A stretch of 20,000 bases of DNA from Actinidia chinensis (lineage: Eukaryota > Streptophyta > Magnoliopsida > Ericales > Actinidiaceae). The DNA lies in assembly GCA_009663005.1 (NCBI GenBank), contig CM018909.1:413028-433027 (forward strand), written 5' to 3'. Under the pieces are notes generated by a model. It made no database searches, was not told the origin of the DNA, and saw only the letters and a list, made by a program, of their open reading frames with translations. The position numbers and the translations under genes were made by a program. Positions within the stretch are counted from its first letter, which is position 1, and each line of letters opens with the position of its first letter. Below are positions 18,038-20,000 of the stretch, in pieces.

Positions 18038-18812
18038 CCTATAATATAGAACTTTTGTAATTATGTTCTAATTGAGTTGTATTAAGAGCGGACCAAAAAG
18101 TTGGGTGCCTAGGTTATAATTCTGTTGTTTAGAACGTAAGGTATAAGCAGTTGCGAGTATACTTTTAATTGTTTATTTCGTAATTAATCAATGCTTAGAA
18201 GCAAATGCTATTGTATATTCCATTCTCTTCAACACCTTTGAAAGCAAAATTTCAAAGGTTAGCTTAATCAAAAATTTCAAAGAACCTGGCACTCCTGACC
18301 AATAAGAACTGTGATAAAAGTTGATCGTGTGACATTCCATCAGTCAAAAAAAAAATGAGGGTTGAGGTTAGGAGGTCTTCTTTTCTTTTATATTAATCAA
18401 TATAAATAACTAATTCATATAAGTCAGCTAAATAATGGTAAAAACACAATTCCAAAAGAAGCTAAATAAAGTTAATAGCTCATACTCCCTCTTTCTTAAG
18501 TTAGTGCCCAATAATATATCCCACGCCCAATTGATGAGACTGTGAGACAACGATTTACTAACTATTCCTTGGTTACGAATCTCAGTTCGATGATTATCCA
18601 ATCTTCACAAATGGAATTACAAATCAGACCCTCCCTTAACTTCGTTTTGAGAAGGTATTGTCAATCTCCACATATTTGGGTTCTATCATGATGGCCCGGA
18701 TTGTTGCACAATATTAATAAAACACTTGCTATCACCAATACAATCTTATAGACCCCGATAAAGCTAACTTCAGCTCTGTCAAATATTATTTTTCTCACTT
18801 CCCCAATTCCAT
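18038..18812. other. AT-rich spacer, no gene seen
   Basis: No long open frame, RNA gene or complete repeat. A Stowaway-like start (TACTCCCTCTTTCTTAAG) occurs at 18482-18499 without a matching inverted end. Confidence 0.55.
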
Positions 18813-18965
18813 ACTCCTTGAGCCATGTCACAATTTTGCGCCCGTACCATTAGCAAATATTATCTTTATCCAAACAAATTCAACATGACTCCTTGAGCCA
18901 TGTCACAAAATTTTGCCTAGTCCACCTTTAGCAACAGCAATCTATTTTACTACGCTCAAGCCACA
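18813..18965 (+). repeat. Imperfect 75-bp tandem duplication
   Basis: ACTCCTTGAGCCATGTCACA is present at 18813 and again at 18888. The following A/T-rich part (ATTTTGC, then TAGCAA) also aligns, with small differences. Confidence 0.75.
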
Positions 18966-20000
18966 ACAATTAACCCAACAAAGGTACCGTAGCCTGACGT
19001 CGCCTCCTATTAAATCATCGCCTGCTATAAGAATTAGATATCCTCAAAACATGTAGATTTTTCTTAGGAATACACAATTCATTCTGGAGAAAGAGTGGTA
19101 GATATCTGAGGATACAAATGATAGCTTCAGTGCCGACCCACGAGGTGCATGAATGACCCTGACTAACTAAACTAACAACATAAGAAATATCCAAATCGGG
19201 TGTGGTGAAAATAAATAAATTAACTTTTCTACTAACTATGATAAATACCCATGTCACACAAGTGTACCATTTAGAATCCCTCATCCAATGGAACCATTCC
19301 CCTCTCTGGATCCATTGGGTGGGGGGGTGGGGGGGGAGCGAGAGAGAGCGAGATTGAATTTGGCAACACGAGCTCAATAAGATTTCAGTGAAACTCGAAG
19401 CTGCGTTTGATCATCTGTTTAATGTAGAGCTGGATAGGCTCGCAGGACCCGGGCCCAGTTGTTGCCATAAGGGACATGCGTTTTACAAGTACATGCCACA
19501 TGATTGAACTGCCATGCACGATATAAACATACAGCGTGACACATGTCCGACGAAAACCTTGATATGTCTGCGAGAGAGGAGAGGAGAGACGAGAGAGAAG
19601 ATTTGAGGAGAGAGAGGAGATGAGGAGAACAGCACTAATTGGCCAAACCAAACAAGAAAACATTTTGCTTCACAAGGCTATATCAAGGCTCAAGTCTTCT
19701 ATTTGCCAACTGCTCTCTTGTTTTGGTGGGCAAACCCAAGCAACCCAATCACTAGCAATTGTGACATAGAAGTTCTCTGTCGAGTTATATATTACATAAT
19801 GGTGATATGGCCTTTCTCCAGCTGAAAGGCAGATAAAAGAATGATGCCATATCCACAGGCGGGATATTCCATTGGACTATCTCCACGCAAATGCTCTTCT
19901 GAAGGTATATTGTAACTCGTATGACTCATTGTAACTCTAATCAGTGATTGTGACTACAAAAAGCCCGGAATACGAAATCCGAACAATGGAAGTAACGTTG
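18966..20000. other. Right-hand flank, no supportable gene
   Basis: The - strand holds 120- and 92-codon open stretches (19377-19015 and 19663-19385) that show no recognisable domain and no exon-like pairing. A G-run/GA-rich block lies at 19315-19351 and a 62-bp purine tract at 19571-19632. A gene's 5' region on the - strand is possible but unproven. Confidence 0.5.
19571..19632 (-). repeat. Purine (GA) tract; CT-rich on the minus strand
   Basis: Almost only G and A on the + strand. On the - strand it is a long pyrimidine run ending CTCTCGCAG at 19569, which looks like either a CT-rich 5' UTR or a splice acceptor. Confidence 0.6.

Noticed and set aside
17685..18038. A 117-codon open frame on the - strand
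   Set aside because: It lies across the TRIM's LTR, primer site and interior and has no protein-like motif.
18482..18499. Stowaway MITE terminus (TACTCCCTCTTTCTTAAG)
   Set aside because: No matching inverted end (GGGAG-TA type) follows within a plausible distance, and no second TA boundary can be defined.
1..20000. Bacterial-type features (operons, ribosome binding sites, CRISPR) and tRNA or rRNA genes
   Set aside because: None seen; the content is plant transposable elements and AT-rich spacer, and no cloverleaf-like or repeat-spacer arrays were found by eye.

Overview
The window looks like repeat-rich nuclear DNA of a flowering plant. The evidence is layered plant-type transposable elements (a Tat-lineage Ty3/gypsy element, a second LTR element, a hAT-type MITE, a TRIM and a LINE-like retroposon), AT-rich spacers and plant-style LTR promoters. 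I cannot name the species. No intact host gene is visible.

Positions 1-14243 are one old, broken Tat-lineage Ty3/gypsy retrotransposon on the + strand. The window opens inside its 5' LTR. It then runs through a primer-site-like sequence, gag, protease, reverse transcriptase, a first RNase H, the second RNase H typical of Tat elements, integrase, a long 3' region and a 3' LTR ending at 14243. All coding parts carry stops and frameshifts. The 3' region holds an antisense gene of the 'putative gypsy-type transposon' family (complement 11215-13164), with its own TATA box and a plausible 78-bp intron whose removal restores the frame.

Two later insertions interrupt this element. At 1686-6483, inside gag, sits a 4.8-kb LTR element flanked by AGTAG duplications. 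Its two ~1.4-kb LTRs are in opposite orientation, so both outer ends are LTR starts. Only the right LTR is followed by a primer binding site. This is the most unusual object in the window. At 8595-9014 a 420-bp hAT-type MITE with an 8-bp target duplication splits the first RNase H.

From 14244 to 20000 the DNA is flanking sequence. It contains a possible orphan exon (15398-15568), a 756-bp minus-strand retroposon with a 13-bp target duplication (16662-17417), a 384-bp minus-strand TRIM with an initiator-Met-tRNA-type primer site (17654-18037), and a 75-bp tandem duplication near 18.85 kb. The rest shows no supportable gene.
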